Below, piece after piece: positions 1-14,813 of a stretch of DNA of 64,000 bases. Numbering within the stretch: the stretch's first letter is position 1; each line of letters opens with the position of its first letter. This DNA comes from Corallococcus macrosporus. Its GTDB lineage: Bacteria; Myxococcota; Myxococcia; Myxococcales; Myxococcaceae. Position numbers and translations under genes: made by a program. The notes beneath the pieces were generated by a model, which saw only the letters and a list, made by a program, of their open reading frames with translations, was not told where the DNA came from and made no database searches. Where the stretch lies: assembly GCF_017302985.1 (NCBI RefSeq), contig NZ_JAFIMU010000003.1, forward strand, positions 62,001 to 126,000. The letters run 5' to 3'.

Positions 1-6995
<6,995 letters not shown>

Positions 6996-6996
6996 G

Positions 6997-7034
6997 GCGC
7001 TCAGGGCCCGGAGGACCGGGCCTGCGCTGAGCGC
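6997..7034 (+). terminator. Strong hairpin directly after the NRPS gene
   Basis: Two nested perfect stems begin one base after the NRPS stop codon: GCGCTCAG (6997-7004) pairs with CTGAGCGC (7027-7034), and GGCCCGG (7005-7011) pairs with CCGGGCC (7016-7022). There is no T-run, so this is either a high-GC terminator without a U tract or an mRNA 3'-end stabiliser. Confidence 0.6.
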
Positions 7035-7500
7035 ATGGAAGCTCAAGCCGTCACAGCCAGCCCAGAGATCCAGGCACCTGCGACGCCCCTCCTGGGAAAG
7101 CGGCTGGGCTGGGCAGACGTGTGTCTGCTGGAGATGAAAGACTTATGCGCCGGCTCTGCATTCAGCCACGCTAAATCGCTGGGAGACCGTGGACTTCTCC
7201 TACTTCATTGGCGTGCGTCACTGCGGCGGCGAGTTGAGCACCATCATCCTGAAGCCACGGGACAGGAGATCGACGTGGCGAGCCTGGGTGGGCAGTGTCC
7301 TGTCCTCCACCGCAACGGCATCGAGTTCCTGGACCCATTGCCGCACTCGGCTGCGCGGCCAGTTCGTCTGAAGCCCGAGCCTCCCGAGGTGGCCGTGAAG
7401 GCCACCTGGGTGCTGGTCGCACTCTGCCTCACGTCATGATGGATTGACTCCCGTCCACATACATCGATGCGCCTGCGAGCCACGTGGAGTTGAGGCGATA
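7035..7500. other. Gene-poor stretch with decayed coding-like sequence
   Basis: No intact gene is recognised. An open frame of 134 codons on the + strand shares the peptide pattern LGWADVCLLEMKDLCAGSA (encoded at about 7107-7162) with two other sites in this window, so it contains a partial repeat copy. A short frame from 7189 (starting MDFSYFIGVRHCGG) looks coding but shifts frame near 7250 and matches no family I know. A perfect inverted repeat AGGTGGCC/GGCCACCT lies at 7387-7407. The stretch is best read as degraded mobile or accessory DNA. Confidence 0.4.
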
Positions 7501-8010
7501 TCAGGGGCCGTTTGGGCCGGAGGGAGGCTGGGTGCGACCTGTGAACTTTGATCCAGCCCACCCCATAGCGCCTGCAACGAAGAGCCCAAGGGTAAGGGCT
7601 GATTGCTGGTCGATGACCTTCTGCTGAATGGCGAAGACGCCGCCCGCGATCAGCAGCACCAACGCTGCGGTCCATGCAATCATTAGCCGACCGACCATTT
7701 TGTCGCGAGCGGTGTAGAAGGCCCAGGAAAGCTGCTGGTTCGCCATGGCTCGTTCGTGAGCGTTTTTCTCGCGGAGGGTATCAAGATCGGGCTGTGCACC
7801 CATGAGCTTGGCTCGTGCATCGAAGAAAGTCTTTGCGATTGGCATGACAGTCTCTGCGAGTTGCTGCATCGCCATCATGGCGGCAACCATGTCCGGCGGA
7901 ATGCCGACGCCTTCGTCCGGTATTCCGCCGCTGCTCCCGGGCTCGGGCGGGAGGATTTCAGTCTGAGGAGTGGCTTGTGCTTCCGGGGGCGGAGTGTTGC
8001 TGGTTGTCAT
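7501..8010 (-). CDS. Hypothetical protein with two C-terminal membrane segments
   Basis: A 169-residue protein of unknown family. I start it at the ATG at 8010 (MTTSNTPPPEAQ); an upstream in-frame ATG at 8085 would add a Cys-containing segment with little support. The N-terminal third is Pro/Gln/Glu-rich and low in complexity. A helical middle part (about 50-110) is followed by two hydrophobic segments, roughly residues 108-130 (ending LLIAGGVFAIQ) and 137-155 (GLFVAGAMGWAGS), and a short basic/polar tail. It is probably an inner-membrane protein with the N-terminus in the cytoplasm. Base composition is less GC-biased than the flanking core genes, which fits its position in an accessory zone. 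No function is proposed. Confidence 0.6.
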   Translation of the reverse strand: MTTSNTPPPEAQATPQTEILPPEPGSSGGIPDEGVGIPPDMVAAMMAMQQLAETVMPIAKTFFDARAKLMGAQPDLDTLREKNAHERAMANQQLSWAFYTARDKMVGRLMIAWTAALVLLIAGGVFAIQQKVIDQQSALTLGLFVAGAMGWAGSKFTGRTQPPSGPNGP

Positions 8011-8408
8011 GGCTGTGGAGAGACAAGTGGAAGATGTGGGGCCTGTCCCATGGATACAATCGCTGCACTTTGCTGTAGGTGGCAAGACGGCAGATGCGTC
8101 GGTACCTGCAGGGTATAGGTAGGCCGCGCTTCCCCTCTCGCGAAGTAGCGCCGCCGGGCGGACTCCATGAAGAAATTGACCAAGGACCTGGGCTCAGCCA
8201 GGCAGAAATTGCGCACGACCAACACGCCGATGGTGCTCCGTCGCATCAGAAACGACGGGTATTCCAGGAATTCATATCCAGCTAGGCGACAGGGGCATCA
8301 GAGGCAGGCGTGACCCCCACCGGAGTGGGATGGAGCCGCTCGGCCTCATGGCGCTAGGAATGTACTCGTGGGGAGTTGGTGTGCCTCATTCGCAAGGCAG
8401 GGAGCGAG
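8011..8408. other. 398-bp intergenic region, nothing recognised
   Basis: Short open frames occur on both strands (for example a 79-codon frame on the minus strand beginning MRRSTIGVLVV), but none has a convincing ribosome-binding site or family resemblance. A small inverted repeat CCCAC/GTGGG lies near 8314-8327. It should contain the promoters of the two divergent flanking genes; I could not identify them. Confidence 0.4.
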
Positions 8409-8630
8409 ATGACCCGATTGACTGGAATGCTGGTTGCTGTGGTCCTGATGCAGGGTTGCTTCAACCCGGTGGTCGATGAGCCCCGTGTGCAAGATGAATT
8501 GAGCGAAGACTCGCTGGGAATCGGGGTGGGTGGCTGCTGCAAGTACTGTGGCTCGGACAGTCAGCCCTGCGGGGACTCCTGCATCGCGCTCGACAAGACC
8601 TGCCACAAGGGGCTTGGCTGCGCCTGTTGA
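8409..8630 (+). CDS. Small Cys-rich putative lipoprotein
   Basis: A 73-residue protein. The ATG at 8409 follows the purine-rich AGGGAGCGAG and gives a clean lipoprotein signal: MTRLTGMLVAVVLMQGC, with lipobox LMQGC and lipidated Cys at residue 17. After an acidic spacer, the C-terminal 35 residues hold eight cysteines in the pattern CC-x2-C-x6-C-x3-C-x7-C-x6-C-x-C, beginning CCKYCG and ending GCAC, with a PCGDSC core. The same layout (CC..C...CGDSCI....CH....GCAC) is familiar from small secreted proteins of myxobacteria and relatives; it suggests a disulfide- or metal-stabilised mini-domain on the cell surface or in the periplasm. No partner gene is linked, although the remnant of an ABC exporter follows about 570 bp downstream. 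Confidence 0.75.
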   Translation: MTRLTGMLVAVVLMQGCFNPVVDEPRVQDELSEDSLGIGVGGCCKYCGSDSQPCGDSCIALDKTCHKGLGCAC

Positions 8631-8924
8631 GCTGTCGCGAGGCCTGCAAAGAGAGACATGGGGCTGCTGCTGCTCATCACCGGTGCAGCATTCCTGCGAC
8701 GCTCGCGGCACCAGCACCGTGACGTGAGCGTTCCTCCAGCCGGGCGAGTACGGCCTGGACGGACGCAATCTCCGAGCGGCTACTCCCGGTTGCTCAGGTA
8801 CTGCGCCATCTAGACCTTGGCCTGCGCCAGCAGGCCCTTCTCCACGTCCAGCCAGCCCGCAGCCTGGCGCATGACGTCCAGCACCTCGCCCTCCACTGCT
8901 CCCTCAAGCAGGCGCGGAGGCAAG

Positions 8925-9195
8925 GCTGGAGGAGGAGAGTCCCGCCTCTGCCGTGACGGTGGAGGAGCCGAGGAAGGAGCGCACACCCCGCTTGGACTGG
9001 GCCGAGCTGCTGAGAAGGACGGTCGCCCTGGATGTCCTCGCGTGATTGAGCTGGGCTGGGCATGCGTGTGTCTGACGGAGATGAAAGGCTGCTGCGCGGG
9101 CCCGGCGTGCGACTCATCGGCTTCCCGTCAGCGTCCCTCAGCTCCCGCGCTACTCCCACCCGCTATGCCTAAGAGGGCTCCAGTCCTTCCCATAC
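8925..9195 (+). repeat. Dispersed repeat copy 1, with IS91-like transposase remnant
   Basis: About 270 bp that align by eye with 13850-14125 over most of their length. One frame (about 8942-9049) reads ...VEEPRKERTPRLDWAELLRRTVALDVLA then a stop. RLDWA-x-LL-R-T-F/V-A-L-DV resembles the segment just before the C-terminal zinc ribbon of IS91-type (Y2) transposases. The following block encodes LGWACVCLTEMKGCCAGPA, which recurs at about 7107 and 13978. Confidence 0.5.
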
Positions 9196-9203
9196 TCCCT
9201 GGG

Positions 9204-9508
9204 TGGACGCGATCTCCGGCACGCTGCGGCTGAGCGCGCCGCTGCTGCTGCTCTGCCTGGGGGCGCTGCAGGTGATGGAAGGGCGGATGCGCCTAGACAC
9301 GATGTTGAGCCTGAACGCGCTGGCTGCGGCCCTGCTGACACCCTTGGCGAACGTGGTCACCACGATGGGATAGCTGCAGCTGATGGGCAGCTACATCAAG
9401 CGAATCGACGATGTGCTGGAGACCCCGGTGGAGTGGGACGGAGTGCAGCCGGAGTCAGGCGTGAGCTGCAGGGGCGGATCGAGATGGAGCGCGTCTCGTT
9501 CCGGTTTA
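9204..9508 (+). pseudogene. Remnant of a peptidase-type ABC exporter (bacteriocin/RiPP type)
   Basis: From 9204 one frame reads WVDAISGTLRLSAPLLLLCLG, then GALQVMEGRM...DTMLSLNALAAALLTPL...LQLMGSYIKRIDDVLETP. This is the last part of the membrane domain and the start of the linker of NHLM/LagD-type peptidase-containing ABC transporters. The coding sequence is broken by an in-frame TAG at 9371 and by a frameshift near 9460, after which another frame continues ELQGRIEMERVSFR, the usual entry into the nucleotide-binding domain. At 9508 homology stops at an IS5-family insertion, and no ATPase domain is found beyond the element. It is therefore a dead exporter fragment in a mobile-DNA-rich zone. 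Whether it ever served the Cys-rich protein at 8409 cannot be told. Confidence 0.65.
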
Positions 9509-10384
9509 CAGCACCTACCGAAAGTCAGCGCTGGGCTGGCCGTTGGCAGGGGGCGTCCTCAGCTTGAGGGACATGGTCCGTGAACTCGTCCCCGACGCCT
9601 TCTGGCAGCGCGTGGCACCGCTGCTGCCTCCGCCTCGGCCCAAGAAGAAGATGGGCCGCCCTCGTGCGGACGACCGGGCGGCGCTGGAGGCCATCGTCTT
9701 CGTGCTGAGGAGCGGCATCCCTTGGGAGATGCTGCCTCGCAAGCAGTTCGGCCTGTCGGGCATGACAGCCTGGCGCAGGTTGGAGGAATGGACCCGGGCC
9801 GGCGTGTGGGAACAGCTTCAGGCGCGGCTGCTGGATGAGCTGGGACTGCGCGGCAAGGTGGACTTCTCGCGAGTCTCCATCGACTCCTCGTCCGTGCGGG
9901 CGTCAAAAAGGGGGCCCTCACGGGCCCAAGCCCGACGGATAGAGCGAAGGCGGGTAGCAAGCATCATCTTCTCGTAGACGCCCAGGGACTGCCGCTCACC
10001 GAGTCCGTGACGGCCGCCAACGTCCACGACACGCACGAGTTCTTCCCGCTCATCGACTCCGTGCCCGCGGTGAGGATGCCTTCGGGACAGCGAAGACTGC
10101 GCCCCACCAAGCTGCACGCCGACAAAGCCTATGCCTCCAGGAAGAACCGGCAGGGGCTGCGCCTGCGAGGCATCGTCGCTCGCATCGCGCGTCCAGGCGT
10201 CGAGTCCAAGGAGCGACTGGGGCGCTATCGATGGGTCGTGGAACGCACGCTGGCTTGGAAGAACCAGTTGCGCCGTCTCCGTGTCCGCGACGAGCGCAGG
10301 GACGACGTGCACTTTGGGCTCCTCGTCCTCGGTTGCTGCGTCATGCTCCTACGACGCCTCTGTCCTGGCATTTGTTAGGAGCTG
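9509..10384 (+). mobile_element. IS5-family insertion sequence, 876 bp, with TTA target duplication
   Basis: Imperfect terminal inverted repeats bound the element: left end CAGCACCTACCGAAAG (9509-9524), right end, read inward on the other strand, CAGCTCCTAACAAATG (12 of 16 identical). Direct repeats TTA at 9506-9508 and 10385-10387 flank it, as expected for IS5-family members of the 3-bp TNA target class. It carries one transposase gene in two frames and interrupts the ABC-exporter remnant. Confidence 0.75.
9573..10378 (+). CDS. IS5-family transposase in two frames
   Basis: The ATG at 9573 follows GAGGG. The first frame runs MVRELVPDAFWQRVAPLLPP..., with the typical N-terminal domain (RSGIPWEMLP, GLSGMTAWRRLEEW) and reaches the first catalytic Asp in SIDSSSVRA. 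It would end at 9977. Catalytic sequence continues in the -1 frame, VKKGALTGPSPTDRAKAGS..., through HADKAYAS (second Asp) and GRYRWVVERTLAW (Glu) to the stop at 10378. The join lies at an A5G5 run (9905-9914), where GCG TCA AAA AGG becomes GTC AAA AAG GGG. A -1 ribosomal frameshift there would give about 268 residues, a normal length. Loss of a single G just before TCAAAAAG would produce the same pattern, so the element could be either active or dead. Confidence 0.8.
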
Positions 10385-10428
10385 TTAGGACCCGCGCCGA
10401 GTGCAATCTCGGTCATGAATGCAGCAGA

Positions 10429-12096
10429 TCAAGGGACGAGCACCGTCGCGAACCGAGCAGCGAGCGCTCCGGTGTTCTCAGAATCTCCGAAGCGCATGCA
10501 GTTGATAGAGTCACACACGGGCGACTGTGTATCAATAGCCCATTTCTCCTCGGAGTACCGCACCACCAGATCCGAGCAGCCTGGGTAGGCCGTCGGGAGT
10601 TCGTTGACACTTGTTGGCAGCACGATCATGTATCTCGCCCAGGCATCGAAAATGGCAAAGACCACTTGATACCACTGACTCCGCGAGTCAATCTGCGCCA
10701 GCGGCATCTGGCAGTCCGGACATTCGACGCGAAGCGCATTCCAGGCAATCCCGGCGGCGTAGAATTCGGCACCGGCCTCCGTGGCCTGCCCCGCCCATGA
10801 TTCGATGATGTTCAGGATGACTTTTTCCCGGTGTGCACTGCCGCGGGGAATCCGGTTGAAGAGCAGCTCCTGCACCAGAGCCACCTCCGCAGCGTACGCC
10901 GTGAAGGCCTTTTTCTTATCATTCGAATTGAGGGCGGCTCCCTTGAATGGGCCATTGACGTCTTTCACCAGCCAATCCCCATATGTCCTTCCCCACGAGC
11001 CCGGAGCGTTGCATCTCAGATCGAGTTGAGCGTCGGCCTCCGAACTCATCTGGATGAGTTCGGACCTAACGGCTTCGCAGAGTTGTGGCTTGCGCAGCAG
11101 CGTCTTAATGCGCTCGGAATTGTAGAGCCGCAACAGCTCCTGGGGGGAACAAGGCTTGTTGTTGCATGCGACGTTCGCAAGGCTGGCGCCGAACTTGAGC
11201 CATTCGCACCGGAACGACATCAATAAGCCGTTGGCAACGTGCTTCACCATCTCCCGGAACCGCTGGCGCTGCTCGGGCTGAAGAGAAGGCTTCGCTGGCG
11301 GCACATAGGGGGCCTCACAGGTTAGAGGTACGTCGATAGGGGCGAGCTGGAAGATCGAGACCGGAGAGCGATCCTCAAAGCCAGTACTCGCTATGAGATT
11401 CGACAGAGAAGTGCCCGTGATGGCCTGCGAGGTTTCTTCTCGGTGCAAGACAACACCGACCACCACGTCGGTACCTGGGATCACGATGGGGGCACCGCTA
11501 TGGCCTGGATCCGGGTACTGGGCGGTCAGATCATAGAGGTTTCGTTGTGCCCCTATGAAATGGAGCGCGAACTCGTCGTCGATGCTCGTGTCTCCCGCTG
11601 TATATTTCTGATGGTGCGGATTGGCATAAGGGGTGCGGTGCTGAAGAGCACACTTCGGATAGCCACTAACGCTCGCTTTCCAGACACAATCCTCGCGAAA
11701 CTGGGTGCTGATTCGGAGCGCAGCCCGTGGAGGTGGCGCCCCGTCATCCAACCGGATGATGACGAGATCCTCCAGCTTGCTCTCCCAAACGGGTTGCTGG
11801 GTCGCGGGCCCTATCCAGGTCTCTCCCGTGGCGGTCCGATAGGAGAGTTGTTTCGGGTACCTAGCGCAGTCAAGAGTTTGCAGCGTGCCGGTGGCCCGCC
11901 ACACATGGCGAGCGGTCATGAACAGGCGCTGAGTCACATCGATGAAGAACCCGGTCCCCGAGCAGCCACACTCCGCGTTCCCGACATTGGCGTAGCGGAT
12001 ATGCACGAGCGCTTGGTTCACGTCGACCTGGGCCGACGCCACTGGCGGGAGCAGCCCGAGGACGAGCCCCACAATGCGCCCCATCCACGGAGTCAT
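10429..12096 (-). CDS. Secreted trypsin-like serine protease with large C-terminal extension
   Basis: A 555-residue protein. I start it at the ATG at 12096, which overlaps the stop of the upstream gene (ATGA) and gives a signal peptide (MTPWMGRIVGLVLG...ASA, about 22 residues). The next 200 residues form a chymotrypsin-fold protease: GTGFFIDVTQRLFMTARHVW (His64), LEDLVIIRLDD (Asp110) and DPGHSGAPIV (Ser200) give a complete His/Asp/Ser triad. Residues from about 255 to the end match nothing I recognise; they are Cys-containing (CEAPY, CEWL, CNNKPC, CPDC) and likely helical. The protease is probably exported to the periplasm or outside. Its partner upstream is a zinc-phospholipase-like secreted protein; overlapping frames imply coordinated synthesis. 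Base composition is lower in GC than the core genes, pointing to horizontal origin. Confidence 0.8.
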   Translation of the reverse strand: MTPWMGRIVGLVLGLLPPVASAQVDVNQALVHIRYANVGNAECGCSGTGFFIDVTQRLFMTARHVWRATGTLQTLDCARYPKQLSYRTATGETWIGPATQQPVWESKLEDLVIIRLDDGAPPPRAALRISTQFREDCVWKASVSGYPKCALQHRTPYANPHHQKYTAGDTSIDDEFALHFIGAQRNLYDLTAQYPDPGHSGAPIVIPGTDVVVGVVLHREETSQAITGTSLSNLIASTGFEDRSPVSIFQLAPIDVPLTCEAPYVPPAKPSLQPEQRQRFREMVKHVANGLLMSFRCEWLKFGASLANVACNNKPCSPQELLRLYNSERIKTLLRKPQLCEAVRSELIQMSSEADAQLDLRCNAPGSWGRTYGDWLVKDVNGPFKGAALNSNDKKKAFTAYAAEVALVQELLFNRIPRGSAHREKVILNIIESWAGQATEAGAEFYAAGIAWNALRVECPDCQMPLAQIDSRSQWYQVVFAIFDAWARYMIVLPTSVNELPTAYPGCSDLVVRYSEEKWAIDTQSPVCDSINCMRFGDSENTGALAARFATVLVP

Positions 12097-13484
12097 TGGG
12101 CAGCTCCGTTCGAGGTCCGAGACGGAGCCGAGAACGCAGCCTTGACCACGGGCTTGAGTTCGTTGAGCAGGGCTTGGCACGCTTGAATTTCGCTGCAGGA
12201 GTGCCAGGCCGGTCCTGTCTGGTCCTTCTCGTCACCATTGGTGAACCATCGCACGGTCGATTCGGGTGGCTTCAGCTTCTTGTACTTCGATGCCAGGGTG
12301 AAGCGATACTTGAGGAGTCCTAGCGCCCAGGTAGGATTCCATCCAGCTCCCACGTTCTGCCGCTTCCACGTCCGATTCTGAACCGGCAGGTCCTGCCGCA
12401 TCGTCCGAACCGAGGAGAGACAACTCGCGGACTTAATCTCGTCTCCCACCACCTTTAGGTAGGCTTCCGTCGTGCTGACCGCGAGGTCAAAGTTCACGGG
12501 CCGGTTGTCCGGACTGTCCTTCTCGACATAGGCATTAAAGGCATGCTCACAGTTCGTCCGCCCTTTGTGGGGAGCGAGATCCTGGATTGGGTGGAGTGAG
12601 TAGCCGATCCAATAGTAGAACGCATTCACGTCACCCGCATCGCAGGCCGCTTTGGCGCGGGCAAGCTGCTTGCCGACCCAGCCGAAGAACCTCTGCTGCC
12701 AGCAGTTCGGTTGTCCTGGCTCCGCGCAAGGTGTGTTGCGCGCGGTGCCCTCCTCGTCACACCCGGCCTGCGCGTGCGCTTCTGGCAGTTCCCAAGCATA
12801 GAAGTCTCCGTCCTGGGAGGCATCCGCCATCAGCTCATGGACGTAGCTTGGAAACGTCCCTCGGGGGACGATGAGGGCCTTTTTGAATTCCTCGCCGTTG
12901 GGATCCAGCAGGCGCGTCACGCGCTGAAGGGCCTGGTGCGTGGCGCCGTAGTGGCCTTCGCGGGAGTGCTTGTCAGCCTTGACCCGCAGGAGTGGACCTG
13001 AGCGAAGCCGAACCTCCTTCTTCATCGGAAACTTCTCCGCGTCCGCAGTCTTGATGATGACCTCGTGCCAGTCATCGGGTTCGTCACGCTCGGCCAGGAA
13101 CTCATAGCCGGCGTTCTTGAGGTCGCTGGTGGAAAGACTGCGGATCTCTTCGTCCGGTCCAAGGCGCTTGAGGACATCGTACTGCTCAAGCTTCTGCTCG
13201 AACGCAGACGCGTCGAGGGTCTTGTTCTCACAGATGAAGGCGAGGAACTCGTCTTCGACAAGACGGATCCACTTCTGGGCCACAATGGCTCTTCGCGTCG
13301 CACACTCTTGATCCAGCTCCGCCTTCTCTGCGTCGCTCTGAGGTGACTCCGTCTGGGTTGAGGTAACCACAGAGGCATCGAGCGTGGATGGCGTGCCTGC
13401 ATCTTGTGCTTCTGCACCCACTACAGGCCAGCACAAGAGCTGCACGAGGGTGAGGGTGAGGGCATTACTTGAGCGTAAGCTCAT
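12093..13484 (-). CDS. Secreted protein with zinc-phospholipase C/S1-P1 nuclease-like motif
   Basis: A 463-residue protein. The ATG at 13484 is preceded by GAGGAA and gives a signal peptide (MSLRSSNALTLTLVQLLCWP...AEA). An upstream in-frame ATG (13556) would spoil this. The middle contains REGHYGATHQALQRVTRLL (about 176-194) and YWIGYSLHPIQDLAPHKG (about 291-308). The latter carries H298-x3-D302-x3-H306, the metal-binding pattern of zinc-dependent phospholipase C, S1/P1 nuclease and HET-C-type folds; His178 and His183 may add ligands. Several paired cysteines fit an extracytoplasmic location. The family assignment rests on this motif and the early His cluster only. It is the first gene of a two-gene unit with the protease downstream (4-bp ATGA overlap). 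A possible substrate is phospholipid or nucleic acid; this is inference. Confidence 0.65.
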   Translation of the reverse strand: MSLRSSNALTLTLVQLLCWPVVGAEAQDAGTPSTLDASVVTSTQTESPQSDAEKAELDQECATRRAIVAQKWIRLVEDEFLAFICENKTLDASAFEQKLEQYDVLKRLGPDEEIRSLSTSDLKNAGYEFLAERDEPDDWHEVIIKTADAEKFPMKKEVRLRSGPLLRVKADKHSREGHYGATHQALQRVTRLLDPNGEEFKKALIVPRGTFPSYVHELMADASQDGDFYAWELPEAHAQAGCDEEGTARNTPCAEPGQPNCWQQRFFGWVGKQLARAKAACDAGDVNAFYYWIGYSLHPIQDLAPHKGRTNCEHAFNAYVEKDSPDNRPVNFDLAVSTTEAYLKVVGDEIKSASCLSSVRTMRQDLPVQNRTWKRQNVGAGWNPTWALGLLKYRFTLASKYKKLKPPESTVRWFTNGDEKDQTGPAWHSCSEIQACQALLNELKPVVKAAFSAPSRTSNGAAQ

Positions 13485-13584
13485 ATTTCCTCGGGTCCAT
13501 CTGTGATTATGGAGAATGCTGTCGCGCACAGTAGGACTGCGCGTGAAATTACTCAAGGGTCATGCGCTTCCGTTTGATCCCCAT

Positions 13585-13590
13585 ATTATA
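13585..13590 (-). promoter_or_regulatory. Candidate -10 element (TATAAT) for the phospholipase-like/protease operon
   Basis: On the minus strand a perfect TATAAT lies 94 bp before the ATG at 13484. No good -35 hexamer stands 16-18 bp upstream, so it is only a candidate; the predicted leader is about 90 nt. Confidence 0.35.
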
Positions 13591-14193
13591 GCCTGTCTTC
13601 TTCGGTTTCATGGCTTTTCCTGGAGAGCTGATGGTGACCTTTCGCTCTCCTGGGCTCCGGTGACACCTGCTCACCAGACATCAGCCGATCAGACGTCTGG
13701 CGCAAGGCAAGGCCACCCGTGGATTTACGCGCTCGTCCTCGTGCGGTGAGCGTCACCTGTGCTGAGCCAACGGTTGTGGTACGCGCGGCTCTTCCTGTTC
13801 ACGCCGTGATCCTTTCAGAGGAGCCTCGCTCAAGCGTGGGGGGCTCCGGGGCTGGAGTAGAAGAGCCTCGCCCTTGCCGCGACGGTGGAGGAGCCGAGGA
13901 AGGAGCGCACACTCCGTTTGGACTGGGCCAGGCTGCTGAAAAGGACGTTCGCCCCGGATGAGTTCGCCTCCTTGAGCTGGGCAGGCGTGTGTCTGCTGGA
14001 GATGAAAGGCTTTTGCGCTGGCTCGGCGCGCGGCTGATGCGCTCCTCGTCAGTGTCCCGCACCTCCCGTTCTGCTCCCGCCCGCTACGCCCAAGAGAGCT
14101 TCTGTCCTTCCTTTGCTCCTCTTGCTGGAGTGATCGCTCGAACGCATGCTGAAAATGGCGGAAACGCGAGCGCCAGAATGCGAGGGAAAACCA
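13591..14193. other. About 600 bp without an intact gene, containing repeat debris
   Basis: The left part (13591-13849) has no recognisable gene. The right part is the second copy of the repeat found at 8925. The immediate upstream region of the DUF1993 gene (14130-14193) shows only its ribosome-binding site. Confidence 0.4.
13850..14125 (+). repeat. Dispersed repeat copy 2, with IS91-like transposase remnant
   Basis: The counterpart of 8925-9195, at an estimated three quarters identity by eye. In one frame it reads VEEPRKERTLRLDWARLLKRTFAPDEFASLSWAGVCLLEMKGFCAGSARG and then stops. RLDWARLLKRTFA is the IS91-type signature. The two copies flank 8925-14125, which includes the IS5 element and the protease operon. 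Confidence 0.5.
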
Positions 14194-14718
14194 ATGGCGA
14201 CATCACTCTACGCCCTCAGCGTGCCCACCTTCCTGCAGACCGTCAGGGCCGTCTCAGGCTTTCTCGACCGCGCGGCCAGGCACTGCGCTGAGACGGGTGC
14301 TGATTCCAACGACTTCGTGAATGCGCGCCTTTTCGATGACATGGCGCCCTTCCACTTTCAGGTCGAAGCCACATGGCACCATTCCGTGTGGGGAGTGGAA
14401 GCTCTCAAGACCGGCGTGTTCGCACCGCCGGCCCTGGTCGGACCGGTCCCTTTCGCTGACCTGCGGGCGATGATGAGCAAAGCGGAAGTGGCGCTGGAGG
14501 CGTTCACGCCCGACGAGATCAACCGATGCGCGGGCAAGGAGCTGGACCTTCAGATCGGTCCGCGGAGGCTCGCCTTCACGTCGGAGACGTTCATCCTCTC
14601 GTTCTCCCTGCCGAACTTCCATTTCCACGCCGTCACTGCCTACGACATCCTCCGCTCGCGCGGTGTACCGATCGGCAAGCGTGATTACGAAGGCCGCCTG
14701 CGCACCCGATCCGCCTGA
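14194..14718 (+). CDS. DUF1993 family protein
   Basis: A 174-residue cytoplasmic protein. The ATG at 14194 follows GAGGG at a good distance; an upstream in-frame ATG (14146) would add 16 unrelated residues. The sequence MATSLYALSVPTFLQTVRAVSGFLDRAARHC, the block RLFDDMAPFHFQVEATWHH, and the end NFHFHAVTAYDILRSRGVPIGKRDY match the DUF1993 family as I know it: a helical bundle with conserved His residues, related in fold to DinB-type metal-dependent enzymes, molecular function unknown. It lies 85 bp before an ArsR-type regulator, in the same direction, but that regulator appears to have its own promoter, so operon membership is doubtful. Confidence 0.8.
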   Translation: MATSLYALSVPTFLQTVRAVSGFLDRAARHCAETGADSNDFVNARLFDDMAPFHFQVEATWHHSVWGVEALKTGVFAPPALVGPVPFADLRAMMSKAEVALEAFTPDEINRCAGKELDLQIGPRRLAFTSETFILSFSLPNFHFHAVTAYDILRSRGVPIGKRDYEGRLRTRSA

Positions 14719-14766
14719 GCCTTCAGAGTGTTGTGACCGGCTCGCAGCGCGCACTCGAAGTGCCGT

Positions 14767-14813
14767 TGCGTGACATCTCTCCGCGTGCTAGACACTGAAC
14801 CATATGGTTCAGT
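14767..14813 (+). promoter_or_regulatory. Promoter and 20-bp palindromic operator over the ArsR start codon
   Basis: A perfect 20-bp palindrome, ACTGAACCATATGGTTCAGT, spans 14794-14813 and contains the ATG at 14804. A weak -10 (TAGACA, 14789-14794), 9 nt before the ATG, and TTGCGT (14766-14771) 17 bp further up place the transcription start at or next to the A of the ATG. This suggests a leaderless mRNA with autorepression by the ArsR-type protein binding across its own start. Confidence 0.55.

Noticed and set aside
8007-8246. A 79-codon minus-strand frame beginning MRRSTIGVLVV
   Set aside because: It overlaps the start region of the two-TM protein gene, has no ribosome-binding site, and resembles no family.
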